Origin: an uncultured Desulfobacteraceae bacterium
GTDB lineage: Bacteria; Desulfobacterota; Desulfobacteria; Desulfobacterales; UBA5852
Reading direction: 5' to 3'
DNA length: 64,000 bases
Assembly (NCBI GenBank): GCA_913060875.1
Contig: CAJXSL010000013.1
Span: 98,616-162,615, forward strand
The position numbers were made by a program, and so were the translations under genes. This document shows positions 28,437 through 36,961 of this stretch, piece after piece. Within the stretch, counting starts at the first letter, position 1. Every line of letters begins with the position of its first letter. The notes beneath the pieces are model-generated. The model did not search any database. It had not been told where the DNA came from and saw only the letters and a list, made by a program, of their open reading frames with translations.

Positions 28437-28766
28437 ATGTCAAAACCCTACGGAAATGACGCGCCGGCCATCATCCTTTATGGCCTGCAGACCTGCAGCC
28501 ACTGCAAGGCGCTGAGAGCGTGGCTCACCGAGCGCGGTGTGCCGTTTCGCACGGTCTATGTCGACATGCTGGTCGGTGCCGAGCGCAACGATACCATGCG
28601 GCATCTCCGTCGCATCAACCCGACCCTGTCGTTTCCAACCCTTGCGGTGGGTGGCACCACCATTGTGGGCTTCAAGAAGGACGATATCCAGGCCGCGCTG
28701 GCGGCGTTTCCGGAACAGGACGGGGGGGTCAACAGGCACGCTTCAGAGGATCGGCATGGGGGTTGA
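28437..28766 (+). CDS. Glutaredoxin-family protein
   Basis: A 109-residue thioredoxin-fold protein with CSHC at residues 20-23 (IILYGLQTCSHC), the cis-proline loop SFPTLAVGG near residue 64 and a C-terminal helix DDIQAALAAFPEQ. It is a small cytoplasmic dithiol reductant resembling NrdH/UXX-type glutaredoxins of anaerobes. The last 15 residues are unlike the family. It stands between the ADH hairpin and the convergent thioesterase gene. Confidence 0.85.
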   Translation: MSKPYGNDAPAIILYGLQTCSHCKALRAWLTERGVPFRTVYVDMLVGAERNDTMRHLRRINPTLSFPTLAVGGTTIVGFKKDDIQAALAAFPEQDGGVNRHASEDRHGG

Positions 28767-28947
28767 GGACGGTCCCCAGCGCCGGCGAACGCGCTTGGTG
28801 ACGATAAAGGCTCGGTCGGCGGGGGCCTGACTTCCATGGTGGCCCTTGCGGGTTCTTCTGCAGGAACGACAGGGGCAAGGGGGGCGGTCCGGGAATAGGG
28901 CCGAAGGTTCCATGACTAGGGATTCCGGCCTTTGTTGTTTCCGCAGT

Positions 28948-28980
28948 TCACTCGAACCCCAGACACCTGGGCCCCTGGCC
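28948..28980. repeat. C-rich dispersed repeat (family C)
   Basis: TTCACTCGAACCCCAGACAC followed by CTGGGCCCCTGG, a diverged copy of the motif CACTYGAATCCT-CGACCCCTTGG. It lies 30 bases past the 3' end of the minus-strand thioesterase gene. Confidence 0.5.
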
Positions 28981-29009
28981 GCCCCACGGACACTTCTTAT
29001 TTTTGCAAG

Positions 29010-29429
29010 CTACCCTTCCTGATATGTCCTGACAGCCGTGCGCAAGGCATCGGGGATCCGGGTGGATTTCTCCGTTGCCGTGTCCACCAGGACACCCTTG
29101 ATATAGCCGGAGGCCACGACCTGGCCGTCACTGGCGCGCACGATCGTCATTTCGGCGGTCAGGCTGCTGTTGCCCAGTTCGGCAATCGCGGCGTGCACGT
29201 TCAGCCGGTCGCCGAAAAAGGATGGTCCCCTGAACTGGCAGCCGCTGTCCACGTAGTAGATCCCCAGCCCCATGGTGCTCAATTGCGCCCAGGAAAACCC
29301 CAGCTCGTCGATATAGGCCATGAAGGCTTCGTCCATAAAGGTGAAATAGTTGCCGAAGAAGACATGGCCCTGCTGGTCGGTGTCGGCGAAACGCACGCGA
29401 ATGGGGAAGGCGAATTGGGCAAGCGGCAT
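29010..29429 (-). CDS. 4HBT-type thioesterase
   Basis: A 139-residue hot-dog-fold protein from the ATG at 29429, which has AGGAAAAGGA in front. The active-site region reads RFADTDQQGHVFFGNYF near residue 12, with the Asp and the HxxN-like pattern of YbgC/FcbC enzymes, then YYVDSGCQFRGPSFFGD. It likely releases CoA from an acyl-CoA; substrate unknown. A longer form from 29495 would overlap the space to the next gene without a ribosome site. Confidence 0.85.
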   Translation of the reverse strand: MPLAQFAFPIRVRFADTDQQGHVFFGNYFTFMDEAFMAYIDELGFSWAQLSTMGLGIYYVDSGCQFRGPSFFGDRLNVHAAIAELGNSSLTAEMTIVRASDGQVVASGYIKGVLVDTATEKSTRIPDALRTAVRTYQEG

Positions 29430-29541
29430 GGCAGTTCCTTTTCCTATGTTCGTTTTGATTGAAGTCGGGGGGCTGATCGCATCGGTCATCATCATGCGCC
29501 TGTTCGCCTATTAGCGGCCTTGGCCGAAAAGAAAGTGCAAC

Positions 29542-30330
29542 TCAAGTTTGCGCGGTTTTCCGGTCGAGCCACGCGGCCACGGTCTTGCCGAAGTCGTATT
29601 TTTCCGGCTCGCAGAGCAGGTTGTGGGCCGCTTCCGGGAAAGGCAAAAAATCGTACCCGTAGGCGTTCGCCCAGCTTTGCAGGGTGTTGAATTCAAAAAA
29701 ATAGTCCTGTCCTGCCGCGGCCACGGCCACGGGGGTTGAGGTAATCCGGGCCGCCTTGAGTTTGAAGCCGGGAAGGACCATCTGCCGGATGGCCCGGGAC
29801 GATTCCAGGTTAAGCCGTTCGAAATGGGCCTGGATTTTTTCCTGCGGGAAGTGGTTGAAAAACAGGCGCCGGCACATGGCCGTGTTCCGGATGGCGGTCA
29901 TCCGTCCCAACGTGGCCGTCACTCCGGCAACGGGCTGATGCCAGGCATACCGGAGCACCAGGCCGAGGCTGCCGCCCATGGCGGGGCAGGGGGCGATCAG
30001 CAATGCCGCCGGAGCCGCATGCCGCTCCAGAAACTTTTGCACGATGAGCCCGCCCATGGAGTGCCCGATCAGGATGGGTCTGGCCAGGGCTATCTCGGCC
30101 GAGGCGGCTTCCACGGCGGCGACGTAGTCCATGATCCCCAGGCCGGCAACGCCTTCGGATTGCCGTGTGGCGTGGCCCGGCAGGTCCATCGCGTAGCTGG
30201 TAAATCCCCTCTCCGCCAGATACCGCATCAGGGGTTCCCAGCACCAGGCGCCGTGCCAGGCACCATGGACAAACAGCAGCGGAGGTTTGGAATTTGCGCC
30301 AACGCTTTTTACTTCGATCATCGCTTGCAT
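29542..30330 (-). CDS. Alpha/beta-hydrolase
   Basis: A 262-residue hydrolase of the esterase/lipase superfamily. The oxyanion segment is FVHGAWHGAWCW (HGxxHGxW), the nucleophile elbow is GHSMGG with Ser91, and a C-terminal FPEAAHNLL supplies the catalytic His. Asp is probably in VAAAGQDYFF. HGAWHGAW is typical of the hydroxynitrile-lyase/salicylate-esterase-like group, but the substrate cannot be set. AGGAG lies seven bases before the ATG at 30330. Confidence 0.85.
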   Translation of the reverse strand: MQAMIEVKSVGANSKPPLLFVHGAWHGAWCWEPLMRYLAERGFTSYAMDLPGHATRQSEGVAGLGIMDYVAAVEAASAEIALARPILIGHSMGGLIVQKFLERHAAPAALLIAPCPAMGGSLGLVLRYAWHQPVAGVTATLGRMTAIRNTAMCRRLFFNHFPQEKIQAHFERLNLESSRAIRQMVLPGFKLKAARITSTPVAVAAAGQDYFFEFNTLQSWANAYGYDFLPFPEAAHNLLCEPEKYDFGKTVAAWLDRKTAQT

Positions 30331-30493
30331 GGCCAATCTCCTGTTCAGGGGTTCTGCTTCAGGTTTATCCGGAGAACAGCCATTACAAATGGCTGCGCGA
30401 AACCAGGTTGGATAGGGCTAACAGGGTTAAAGAGGCGGCAAAAAACAGCCAGATCAGCGGGATCGTATTGCTCAGCATTTTAAACGCGTCGGG

Positions 30494-31306
30494 TCAGATG
30501 CCGCGATCCACCGGCATGATCAGGCAGTTGGGCCCGCCCATGCCCTTGGCGAATTCCCCCAGATCAAGATCGTGAACCACGAAACCTTTGCGGTCCAGCA
30601 GATCGCTCACCGTGTTGTTGGTGCGGTTGACGATGACCTGCCCATTGCCCAGGCAGATAATATTGGCGGTGGTGTCGCCGCCGCAGGCAATGGCCAGGCC
30701 TTCGAAGCCGTCGATGGCTTCCCGGGCGACCAGATCCCGGCAATACAATACCTGCTCGGGGCCCAACATCATCAAGGCTTTATCCAGGTGCAGAACCGTA
30801 TCCGGCAGGGCGATAACCCGGATTTCGTAGCCCATGGCCCGCATGATGTCGGAAAACTGCCGGATGCCTTCGTCGTTAGTGCGAACCGTACGACCGATAA
30901 AGGCCACCTTGCCGGCCAGCACCACATCGCCGCCCTCGACGGTCCCCGGCGGTGTGATTTCGCCGATACAAGCCTCCCCCTGGGCATCCAGCACCTGCGC
31001 CATCCAGGCCCCCTCGGTTTGGCGGGTTTTCAGGCCTAAATTGACTTGGATATACCCCTGGGGGGTGGTGATCGCCGTATCGCGGGTGAAGACCGAATTG
31101 GGGTGGCTTTCCATCTCCGGCACATCCAGGACGTCGGCTCCAAAGGCCCTGAGGGTTTGTTTCAGGGCATCGTGCTGCCGGATGGCGTCTTCCGGATTGC
31201 CCAGGGGGCCGATATTGTGTTCTTCCCGGTTGTCGGCCCGGGCATATTCATGGGTGGGGGTGCAGACCACCACGCGTTTTAAAGGGTCGCCTTCGTTTCT
31301 GACCAT
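30494..31306 (-). CDS. Amidinotransferase-fold hydrolase (DDAH/arginine deiminase type)
   Basis: A 270-residue guanidino-group modifying enzyme, probably a dimethylarginine dimethylaminohydrolase-like protein or arginine deiminase relative. Substrate-binding segments include HPNSVFTRDTA near residue 68 and EGGDVVLAG near residue 124. The catalytic His173 is in VLHLDKALM and the nucleophile Cys261 in GGPNCLIMPVDR. Other arginine-deiminase pathway genes are not adjacent, which favours a stand-alone DDAH-like role. GAGGGA precedes the ATG. Confidence 0.85.
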   Translation of the reverse strand: MVRNEGDPLKRVVVCTPTHEYARADNREEHNIGPLGNPEDAIRQHDALKQTLRAFGADVLDVPEMESHPNSVFTRDTAITTPQGYIQVNLGLKTRQTEGAWMAQVLDAQGEACIGEITPPGTVEGGDVVLAGKVAFIGRTVRTNDEGIRQFSDIMRAMGYEIRVIALPDTVLHLDKALMMLGPEQVLYCRDLVAREAIDGFEGLAIACGGDTTANIICLGNGQVIVNRTNNTVSDLLDRKGFVVHDLDLGEFAKGMGGPNCLIMPVDRGI

Positions 31307-31316
31307 GCTGGTCCCT

Positions 31317-31345
31317 CGGATATTTCATGAAATATTCGGGTTAAT
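31317..31345. repeat. Palindromic element (family B, short form)
   Basis: CGGATATTTCATGAAATATTCGGG is a near-perfect palindrome with almost no loop, just upstream of the DDAH-like gene. Confidence 0.6.
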
Positions 31346-31433
31346 CCTGATTTGATAGTGATCCCAACCCTTCACCTATGGTGGAGGCTCCGGATTGGTT
31401 TTAGCGATTCCGGGTGGTTATATCAATAGCGGT

Positions 31434-31490
31434 TTTTCCATTTTTTTTCCCGCGAAAGAAAACGAAGCCATGCCCCTGGCCCCTTAATTT
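31434..31490. repeat. Truncated relative of the structured element
   Basis: The stretch TTTCCCGCGAAAGAAAACGAAGC resembles the end of copy 1 (13077-13104, with CCCGTGACAGAAAACGAAGC) and keeps the hairpin outline. Only about 50 bases are shared, so it is scored low. Confidence 0.4.
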
Positions 31491-31538
31491 TTTGCGGTTA
31501 TCCGAAAAGGCCACGTTTGGTTAAATGCAACAGCTTGG

Positions 31539-31609
31539 ACCACGAAGATCACGAAGGACACGAAGGGATTCATCTGCTCTGGCAGGTTTTTCTTCGTGCT
31601 CTTCGTGGT
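31539..31609. repeat. Inverted repeat of ACGAAG units
   Basis: The left arm ACCACGAAGATCACGAAGGA is built of a repeated CACGAAGG unit and pairs with the right arm CTTCGTGCTCTTCGTGGT (31592-31609). Long imperfect palindromes of this type are scattered in many bacterial genomes. It lies in a 390-base space that has no gene. Confidence 0.6.
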
Positions 31610-31696
31610 AAATTCTTGTTGACGGGAGCTTTGCAGAAAACCGTTTAAAATTTTTCTGAAATAGCGACTTGGCAATGGGGTGCCAACCGGTCCGGA

Positions 31697-32098
31697 TCAG
31701 CTGCCCGACCGTCTGGCGTGGTAGGCATCGCGGTGCTTTTTGCAAACTTCAAACGCCCATGATTCCCAATCCGGGATATGGTCGAACTCCGGATCGAACT
31801 CGAATTGAATGCAGGTGTAGCGGGCTTTGTCGCCGAGGGTCGCAGGATCGAGATGGCGGATTTGGTCCACCAGCAGGTGATACTCTTCTTTGGTGATGGC
31901 GAACGGTGCCCAGGTGGCCCCCGGCCCCATGCCGCCTTCGGCGCCGCCCTCCGCTAAGATCGCGTTGAAGATGTGGCGCGGCGGGAAGATGCCGCAGGCG
32001 CCGAGGTAAGGGATATCGTAGACGAAGGTGGATAATGCCGCAGTTCTTTCCTCGGGATCATCCTGGAATTCATACCGCTTGTAGGTAATGGTTTTCAT
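31697..32098 (-). CDS. Uncharacterised 133-residue protein
   Basis: A soluble protein starting MKTITYKRYEFQ with no recognised domain. It is aromatic-rich; visible segments are FVYDIPYLGACGIFPPRHIF near residue 26, EGGMGPGATWAPF near residue 52 and PDWESWAFEVCKKHRDAYH near the end. Codon use matches neighbours and the frame is free of rare stretches, which supports it as real. The ribosome site is weak for the ATG at 32098 and for an ATG 15 bases upstream. Confidence 0.6.
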   Translation of the reverse strand: MKTITYKRYEFQDDPEERTAALSTFVYDIPYLGACGIFPPRHIFNAILAEGGAEGGMGPGATWAPFAITKEEYHLLVDQIRHLDPATLGDKARYTCIQFEFDPEFDHIPDWESWAFEVCKKHRDAYHARRSGS

Positions 32099-32392
32099 AG
32101 GCTCACAATTCATAGAGGATTATTGGAAGAACATCTAAAAAAGAGTGTTCTTAGGTGTAATATTTTGGGCGATGGGTAATCTGTTTTTACTTTGGAACCA
32201 CATTGCGTGGCAAGGTGACCGGCAAAAATTCGGAAGAAGATAAGCGAAACTTAGCAGAAGCAAATCGAAAAGTCAAAATGGCGGCACGAATTATACCGTA
32301 TGAAAGATCGGATATCTTCTGAAGGCAGGGGGCACGGCAATGATGCGTACCGGCAGGACCATAAAAACGGCTCTGCTTTGGGGCAGCATTTT

Positions 32393-33199
32393 TTACGCTT
32401 CGAGCGGAAACATCTTCTTGGTGGCCTCGTCGGAGGGAAAAAGCAGTTCGATCCGGAGTTCCTGAGTCGTCAGGTCAAGCGGGGTCCCGAGCGTTGTGAT
32501 CGTCGTAAAGAAGCGTGCGGCTCTGCCGCCTTTTTCTAAAGTCAGGCTCATAACAGGAAGGCTGCTGTCGATTTCCATTGCCATCGATCCGTCAGAGGAT
32601 TTCAATTGTTCAATGTCCCGATACAACATCATTAATTCCTTGTTTTGTGTCGAAACCACCTCTTCCCACAAGCGGGCAAGTAAAAATTGTTCGATGGTCG
32701 GCCAGCCTTTTACAAACGGGCGCAAGCCATCTTCAGCAAACAGGATGCGAATGGCATTATCGTATTTCCCAAGGGCTTTATCTCCGGCATAGAAGGCTAT
32801 CATTCGGTCATAGCCCGCATTCGTCATGAGGATTCGATACCCTGTATTGACCACGAATGCGGGGTAGGGTGCATGCTGTTTCAGCATGCGGCGCAACGCT
32901 TCCCGAACCACTTCCATACCTGGGCCGTCAAAAGGTTCCTCTTCAAATTCAGGTGCATAGCCGGCAGCGATTAAAAAAGCATTGCGATGCCGGAAGGGCA
33001 TTTGCAGCGCCTGGGCAAGCTTCGAAACCAGATGGTGGCTTGGCCGGGATTTGCCTGTTTCTACAAAACTCAAGTGCCTGGATGAAATATCCACATCCAG
33101 GGCCAGTTCCATCTGGCTTTTGCGACGCAACTGCCGCCAGTAGCGCAACATATCACCGATCGATTCCTGGTTTTTTACGGTTTTGACCAGATTTTGCAT
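32393..33199 (-). CDS. XRE-family regulator with MmyB-like ligand domain
   Basis: A 268-residue transcription factor. The N-terminal helix-turn-helix (about 13-70: MLRYWRQLRRKSQMELAL, then SSRHLSFVETGKSRPS) is followed by an MmyB/MLTR-type ligand-binding domain (about 95-262; YPAFVVNTGYRILMTNAGY and MSLTLEKGGRAARFFTTIT, ending in TPLDLTTQELRIELLFP). Relatives bind small hydrophobic molecules and control a neighbouring dehydrogenase or reductase gene; here the divergent neighbour is a small membrane protein at 33309. GAGG lies eight bases before the ATG at 33199. Confidence 0.88.
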   Translation of the reverse strand: MQNLVKTVKNQESIGDMLRYWRQLRRKSQMELALDVDISSRHLSFVETGKSRPSHHLVSKLAQALQMPFRHRNAFLIAAGYAPEFEEEPFDGPGMEVVREALRRMLKQHAPYPAFVVNTGYRILMTNAGYDRMIAFYAGDKALGKYDNAIRILFAEDGLRPFVKGWPTIEQFLLARLWEEVVSTQNKELMMLYRDIEQLKSSDGSMAMEIDSSLPVMSLTLEKGGRAARFFTTITTLGTPLDLTTQELRIELLFPSDEATKKMFPLEA

Positions 33200-33308
33200 G
33201 AATTTTACCTCAGAGGTAATGGATTTTATTATCTGTATGGATACACTGGGCGGCAATTGGAGACAATGGTTTTATATCATGAGGACATTTGTTGAAGGGA
33301 TTTTGACC

Positions 33309-33653
33309 ATGAAGGCATTTCAGATTTTTTTGGTTGTCGTCATCATCGGTATCGTCAGCATCACTGCCATCGTGATTTCCCGCCACGGGATGAACCTGCT
33401 GCCGATCTTCTTTGGCGATATGGCCGCCCTGACCTGGCCCGGGCAGTTTAATTTTGATTTCCTGTGCTTCCTGCTGCTTTCCGGTTTGTGGCTTGCCTGG
33501 CGGCACCATTTCTCAGCCGGCGGGATCCTGCTGGGCCTGGCCGGTGTGTTCGGCGGAATCATGCTGCTGGCCCCCTACCTTCTGGTGGCAAGCTTTAAAG
33601 CCAATGGAGACGTGAAGATGCTGCTTCTGGGGAGAAGAAGGGCCGGCAGCTGA
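33309..33653 (+). CDS. Small membrane protein, three hydrophobic segments
   Basis: The 114-residue product has hydrophobic stretches at about 5-22, 48-62 and 72-95 and a short basic C-terminus. The start MKAFQIFLVVVIIG at 33309 has AAGGGA upstream; the frame continues further 5' into the regulator's promoter but without support. It is divergent from the XRE/MmyB-type regulator, 109 bases away, and is the likeliest local target of it. No family is recognised with certainty. Confidence 0.65.
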   Translation: MKAFQIFLVVVIIGIVSITAIVISRHGMNLLPIFFGDMAALTWPGQFNFDFLCFLLLSGLWLAWRHHFSAGGILLGLAGVFGGIMLLAPYLLVASFKANGDVKMLLLGRRRAGS

Positions 33654-33738
33654 AATACGGCCAAGAAGTAAAAGCTGGTCCTATAGCGTTCTCTTTTTCG
33701 AGTGCTCTCCTGGTATGGTTTTGGGTGCTGAATTTCGG

Positions 33739-34446
33739 TTATGAATTTCCCAGGGCATACGCCAGCGCCGCCTCTGCATGGATCACGGCGGTATCCAGCA
33801 GGGGGACCGATGCATCCTCCGGCTTGATCAGCAAGGGGATTTCGGTGCATCCAAGGATGATGCCGTCACCGCCGCGGCCGACCAACTCGTCGATGATGCG
33901 GATATAGTTCGCCCTGGACGAATCGAGCAGCCGGCCCTCGATCAGTTCGTTCACGATGACGTCATGAATGGTGGTCTGGTCTTCGGGCCGGGGCACGATC
34001 ACGTTCAGACCGTTCCGGGCGATCCTGTCCTGGTAGAAGCCGTCGCACATGGTGTAGTGCGTGCCCAGAAGCCCCAGTTTTTTCAGCCCCATGGCCGTGG
34101 CCTGGGCCGCTGTGGCGTCGATAAGGTGAATCAGCGGCATATCCACCGCGTTCTGCACCTCGTCAAAAACCTTGTGCATCGTATTGGTGGCGATCAGGCC
34201 GAAATCCGCCCCGGCCTTTTGAAGCGATCGGGCGGAAGCGATCAGGTCCCGGGCAACCCGATCCCAGCGGTCCTGGCGGCGCCAGCGGTGATAGTTTTCC
34301 AGATTAACGCTGTAAATGATGATTTCCGGATAGCCATGGTCGCCGAAGCGTTCGACATAGCTTCTGGTGATATGCAGGTAATAGCTGACGGTCGATTCAG
34401 GGCTCAAGCCGCCGATGATGCCGATTTTTTTGTGCATGGGGTCCAT
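33739..34446 (-). CDS. Aspartate/glutamate racemase family protein
   Basis: A 235-residue two-lobed PLP-independent racemase-fold enzyme starting near KKIGIIGGLSPESTVSYY. The first catalytic position reads ATNTMHKV, with Thr where classic racemases have Cys; the second is GCTEIPLL with Cys. The Thr/Cys pair is known from the YgeA group, which racemises amino acids other than plain D/L-Asp or works in one direction. Specificity is thus open. Start may be at 34446 or three codons later. Confidence 0.85.
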   Translation of the reverse strand: MDPMHKKIGIIGGLSPESTVSYYLHITRSYVERFGDHGYPEIIIYSVNLENYHRWRRQDRWDRVARDLIASARSLQKAGADFGLIATNTMHKVFDEVQNAVDMPLIHLIDATAAQATAMGLKKLGLLGTHYTMCDGFYQDRIARNGLNVIVPRPEDQTTIHDVIVNELIEGRLLDSSRANYIRIIDELVGRGGDGIILGCTEIPLLIKPEDASVPLLDTAVIHAEAALAYALGNS

Positions 34447-34509
34447 TCCGGTTTCACGTTAACGTGTGGGGCTGAGGTTTTCGGTCGTCCCCAGCGTACC
34501 GATGGATGT

Positions 34510-34968
34510 CTACGGGGCCAGGCGCATGATGACGGTAGGAACCCCGGCCAGGTTTAATCCGCCCGCTTTGTGATCCGTAAAGCCAACGTCGAAATACAGC
34601 TTTCGGGCCGCCGTGCCTTCAGGAACGGATGCATCAAAGGTCTGCACCCATATGCTTTCCCGGGGATTCAGCCGGTTGAGGGCAAATTCCAACAATTTTC
34701 GCCCGTACCCCCTGTTGCGGCAGTGTTTTGAAACGGCAAGCCAGGCAATTTCGTTCGCGGCTTCGGATACAACGATGCCGCCCTTTAGAGCAACATCGTG
34801 TTCATCCCTGGCAGAGCGAATGCAGAAGGCCGCCTTCCCGGAAATCGCACGCTGCAAGGCCTCCTGAAAGGCGGTTTCCTCCGCCATGGGGCCGAATAAA
34901 GGCTCGACTTCCCGGGCGAGTGCGATCCAGGCGTCAAAATCGGTCAATTCCGAATACGTAACATCCAT
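34510..34968 (-). CDS. GNAT-family N-acetyltransferase
   Basis: A 152-residue acetyl-CoA-dependent transferase. The acetyl-CoA loop is visible as VSKHCRNRGYGRKLLEFALN (RxxGxG variant RNRGYG) near residue 82, then ARKLYFDVGFTDH near residue 120. The substrate is unknown. The ATG at 34968 has AAGGG very close; a TTG 24 bases upstream, overlapping the HD gene's stop, is the alternative. The HD-domain gene lies just upstream. Confidence 0.82.
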   Translation of the reverse strand: MDVTYSELTDFDAWIALAREVEPLFGPMAEETAFQEALQRAISGKAAFCIRSARDEHDVALKGGIVVSEAANEIAWLAVSKHCRNRGYGRKLLEFALNRLNPRESIWVQTFDASVPEGTAARKLYFDVGFTDHKAGGLNLAGVPTVIMRLAP

Positions 34969-34978
34969 GCCCTTCTGT

Positions 34979-35542
34979 CTATTGGTCCGCAACGATGCCT
35001 TCCACGGATGCGCCGATTTCTGCTTCGATCTGCATCATGAATCGTTTCGCACAGGCCTGCGCCCGTTCGAGCCGGTCCAGAAAGAAGGCGTTGCCGCCAT
35101 TGCGGTTGCGCAGGGACGCGAACCGCTTCTCCAGGGTCGTGGGCCGGTCATATTCAATGAGATAATCCACGAGCGGAACGAGCCTTTCTTCGATGGTGCG
35201 CGGCACGAATTCGCGCGCGGGCAGGCCCACCTGCGAGGCCTCGGCAGCATCGAGGCCGAAAAGAAGGTGCGACGCACAGACGTGGGCTTCCCGTGCATGC
35301 CCCAGGGCGGACAGAAGCTTGTAGCCTTCGACCCCGTGGCCCAGGGGATCGTGGGTGACGTGGCGCCCGATGTCATGCAGCAGCGCCCCGGACCATAGAA
35401 AGGCACAGTCGATGGCGTGTTTTTGCACCAACGCATCCCCGACCCGCGCCGCCGCCTCGGCCACGGCATGACAGTGCCGGGTCCAGCCGGCGTCCCCACC
35501 GTACCGGGATAAGAGCTCCACGGCATCATCGCGCGTCAGCAT
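34979..35542 (-). CDS. HD-domain phosphohydrolase
   Basis: A 187-residue metal-dependent phosphohydrolase of the HD superfamily. Metal-binding residues are in WTRHCHAVAEAAARV (first His), SGALLHDIGRH (the HD pair, near residue 56) and the later AHVCASHLLFG. Members cleave nucleotides or phosphate monoesters. The ATG at 35542 has GAGG ten bases before it. Its stop is ten bases from the GNAT start, so the pair is likely one transcript. Confidence 0.85.
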   Translation of the reverse strand: MLTRDDAVELLSRYGGDAGWTRHCHAVAEAAARVGDALVQKHAIDCAFLWSGALLHDIGRHVTHDPLGHGVEGYKLLSALGHAREAHVCASHLLFGLDAAEASQVGLPAREFVPRTIEERLVPLVDYLIEYDRPTTLEKRFASLRNRNGGNAFFLDRLERAQACAKRFMMQIEAEIGASVEGIVADQ

Positions 35543-35610
35543 GGTTGACGGTCCTCGCATGAACATAGCCTCGGGCGGCGGCCCTTGTTACTCGCCGGGC
35601 CACCGGCACA

Positions 35611-35898
35611 TCATTGGCCGCAGCAGCGTTTATATTTTTTGCCGCTGCCGCAGGGGCACGGTTCGTTGCGGCCCACTTTGGCTTCGGCCACCCTCGTTTG
35701 GGGCGGGTTCTGCAATATTTCCAGGGCCGCGATATCCTCGGGTTTGTCCGGTTCCAGATCGATCGTGTATTCCCAACCGTTTTCCTTGAAGACGGCCTCC
35801 AACTCTTTTACCCGTTTTTCGGTCTGCACGTGCACGACCGCCGGATTGGTTTTGGTGCCCAATTTACCGGTCTTTTTGCCATCGAATATTCTTTTCAT
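35611..35898 (-). CDS. SEC-C zinc-binding motif protein (PBPRA1643-like)
   Basis: A 95-residue basic protein. The C-terminus has the SEC-C zinc motif [16 protein letters not shown], as in SecA tails, and the N-terminal 60 residues ([20 protein letters not shown], then a predicted helix and [20 protein letters not shown]) match the small PBPRA1643-type proteins. The role is unknown, probably binding of ribosome or SecB-like partners through zinc. It is a single gene. Confidence 0.85.
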   Translation of the reverse strand: MKRIFDGKKTGKLGTKTNPAVVHVQTEKRVKELEAVFKENGWEYTIDLEPDKPEDIAALEILQNPPQTRVAEAKVGRNEPCPCGSGKKYKRCCGQ

Positions 35899-36011
35899 GT
35901 TTTTACCTTTACGTTTCAGGATGAATCCTTGACGGAAATTGGCCGCACGCGTCGGTACAGTGCGGTGATCAAATAGGCTTTATGGGGTAAGGCTATCCCG
36001 AATAGCTTATA

Positions 36012-36074
36012 TCCCCCTAAATAGTTGCATAAAATTTTTATTGTGTAGAAAAAATTTCATGAAATGTTCGGGCT
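36012..36074. repeat. Palindromic element (family B, long form)
   Basis: Contains TAGTTGCATAAAATTTTTAT, GTGTAGAAAAAATTTCATG and AAATGTTCGGGCT. The same order of blocks is found at 42421 and 45999. Confidence 0.75.
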
Positions 36075-36230
36075 GGTGGGAATAGTATGGTGAGGGCGGT
36101 TAATTGTCAAAAACAATGTCTATTGCTCGGTCGAATAAGGCTGCCTTATTGTTGCGTATGATTCATATATAGACCGTATAGCAGCTTTATGGGCTATATA
36201 CGGACCATTTATTCTAATTTTTAGGTATTA

Positions 36231-36269
36231 CCCTCGAATCCCCGAACCCTTTCCCCCTCGGCCCCTTAT
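36231..36269. repeat. C-rich dispersed repeat (family C)
   Basis: ACCCTCGAATCCCCGAACCC and CCCCCTCGGCCCCTTATTC lie at the 3' end of the minus-strand NYN gene and touch its stop codon. Confidence 0.55.
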
Positions 36270-36865
36270 TCTTTCGGCAGCTTGTAAGACACATTGCCGT
36301 CGTTCACCACGATGAATTTTTTCTGTTTCAGGGTGTTGACGATGGCCATCAGTTCGTTGTCCGGCAGTTTCTGGGTGAACAGGGAGTTGATGGTGTTGGC
36401 CAGGGTCTTGACCTTGCGCGGGCGGGACTGGCCCCGGCCGGCCAGGTTTTTCACGATGGCGTCGATCTTCTCGTTGCTGCTTTTGGCGGTGGACATGCGC
36501 AGCACCGAAATCTCGGCCAGGTCCTTCTCCCGCTGCACTTTAATTTTGCGGCCCTTCAGGTGTTTGATCAGGGGATCGAAGCCCGTGTCCTTGGAAATGA
36601 TGTGGAAATAGGCCTCCGGCTCCTGGAGGGAGAGCTGACCGATGTAGAAGGCAATATGAAAATCCAGTGCATTGTTCCCGTTGCCGCTGATTTTGACGTA
36701 CCGGGCGTCATCGCCCAGCTTCTGCATGGCTTCCGCCAGGTCGAAAGGAATTTTGGCCTGGCTGGCTCCCACAAAAACAAGCACCTTGAACGGATGTTGG
36801 GAGAGGACTTCCAGGTTTTTCGGGCGGACGTTTTCAAAATCGATGAGCACGTAGTTGGTGGGCAA
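36266..36865 (-). CDS. NYN/PIN-like ribonuclease domain protein
   Basis: A 199-residue protein with a PIN-fold NYN domain: LIDFENV (metal-binding Asp9), then NNALDFHIAFYIGQ near residue 63 and ISKDTGFDPLI near residue 90, the set of acidic residues typical of LabA/NYN nucleases. The C-terminal 70 residues (RPRKVKTLANTINSLFTQKL) look like a helical nucleic-acid binding part. The start is TTG at 36865 with AAGGAG six bases in front. Its 3' end runs into a family C repeat. Confidence 0.82.
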   Translation of the reverse strand: MPTNYVLIDFENVRPKNLEVLSQHPFKVLVFVGASQAKIPFDLAEAMQKLGDDARYVKISGNGNNALDFHIAFYIGQLSLQEPEAYFHIISKDTGFDPLIKHLKGRKIKVQREKDLAEISVLRMSTAKSSNEKIDAIVKNLAGRGQSRPRKVKTLANTINSLFTQKLPDNELMAIVNTLKQKKFIVVNDGNVSYKLPKE

Positions 36866-36961
36866 GGTTGGCTCCTTGGGTGTCGAGTGGCAACTTTGTT
36901 AAAAATTGGAACCTGAGCTAAGAGGTCCAGCTTTGCACGTCGTATTCGACAGCGCTTGATT

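Noticed and set aside
31539..31609. CRISPR-like array from repeated ACGAAG units
   Set aside because: Units are short, contiguous and form one palindrome; there are no spacers.
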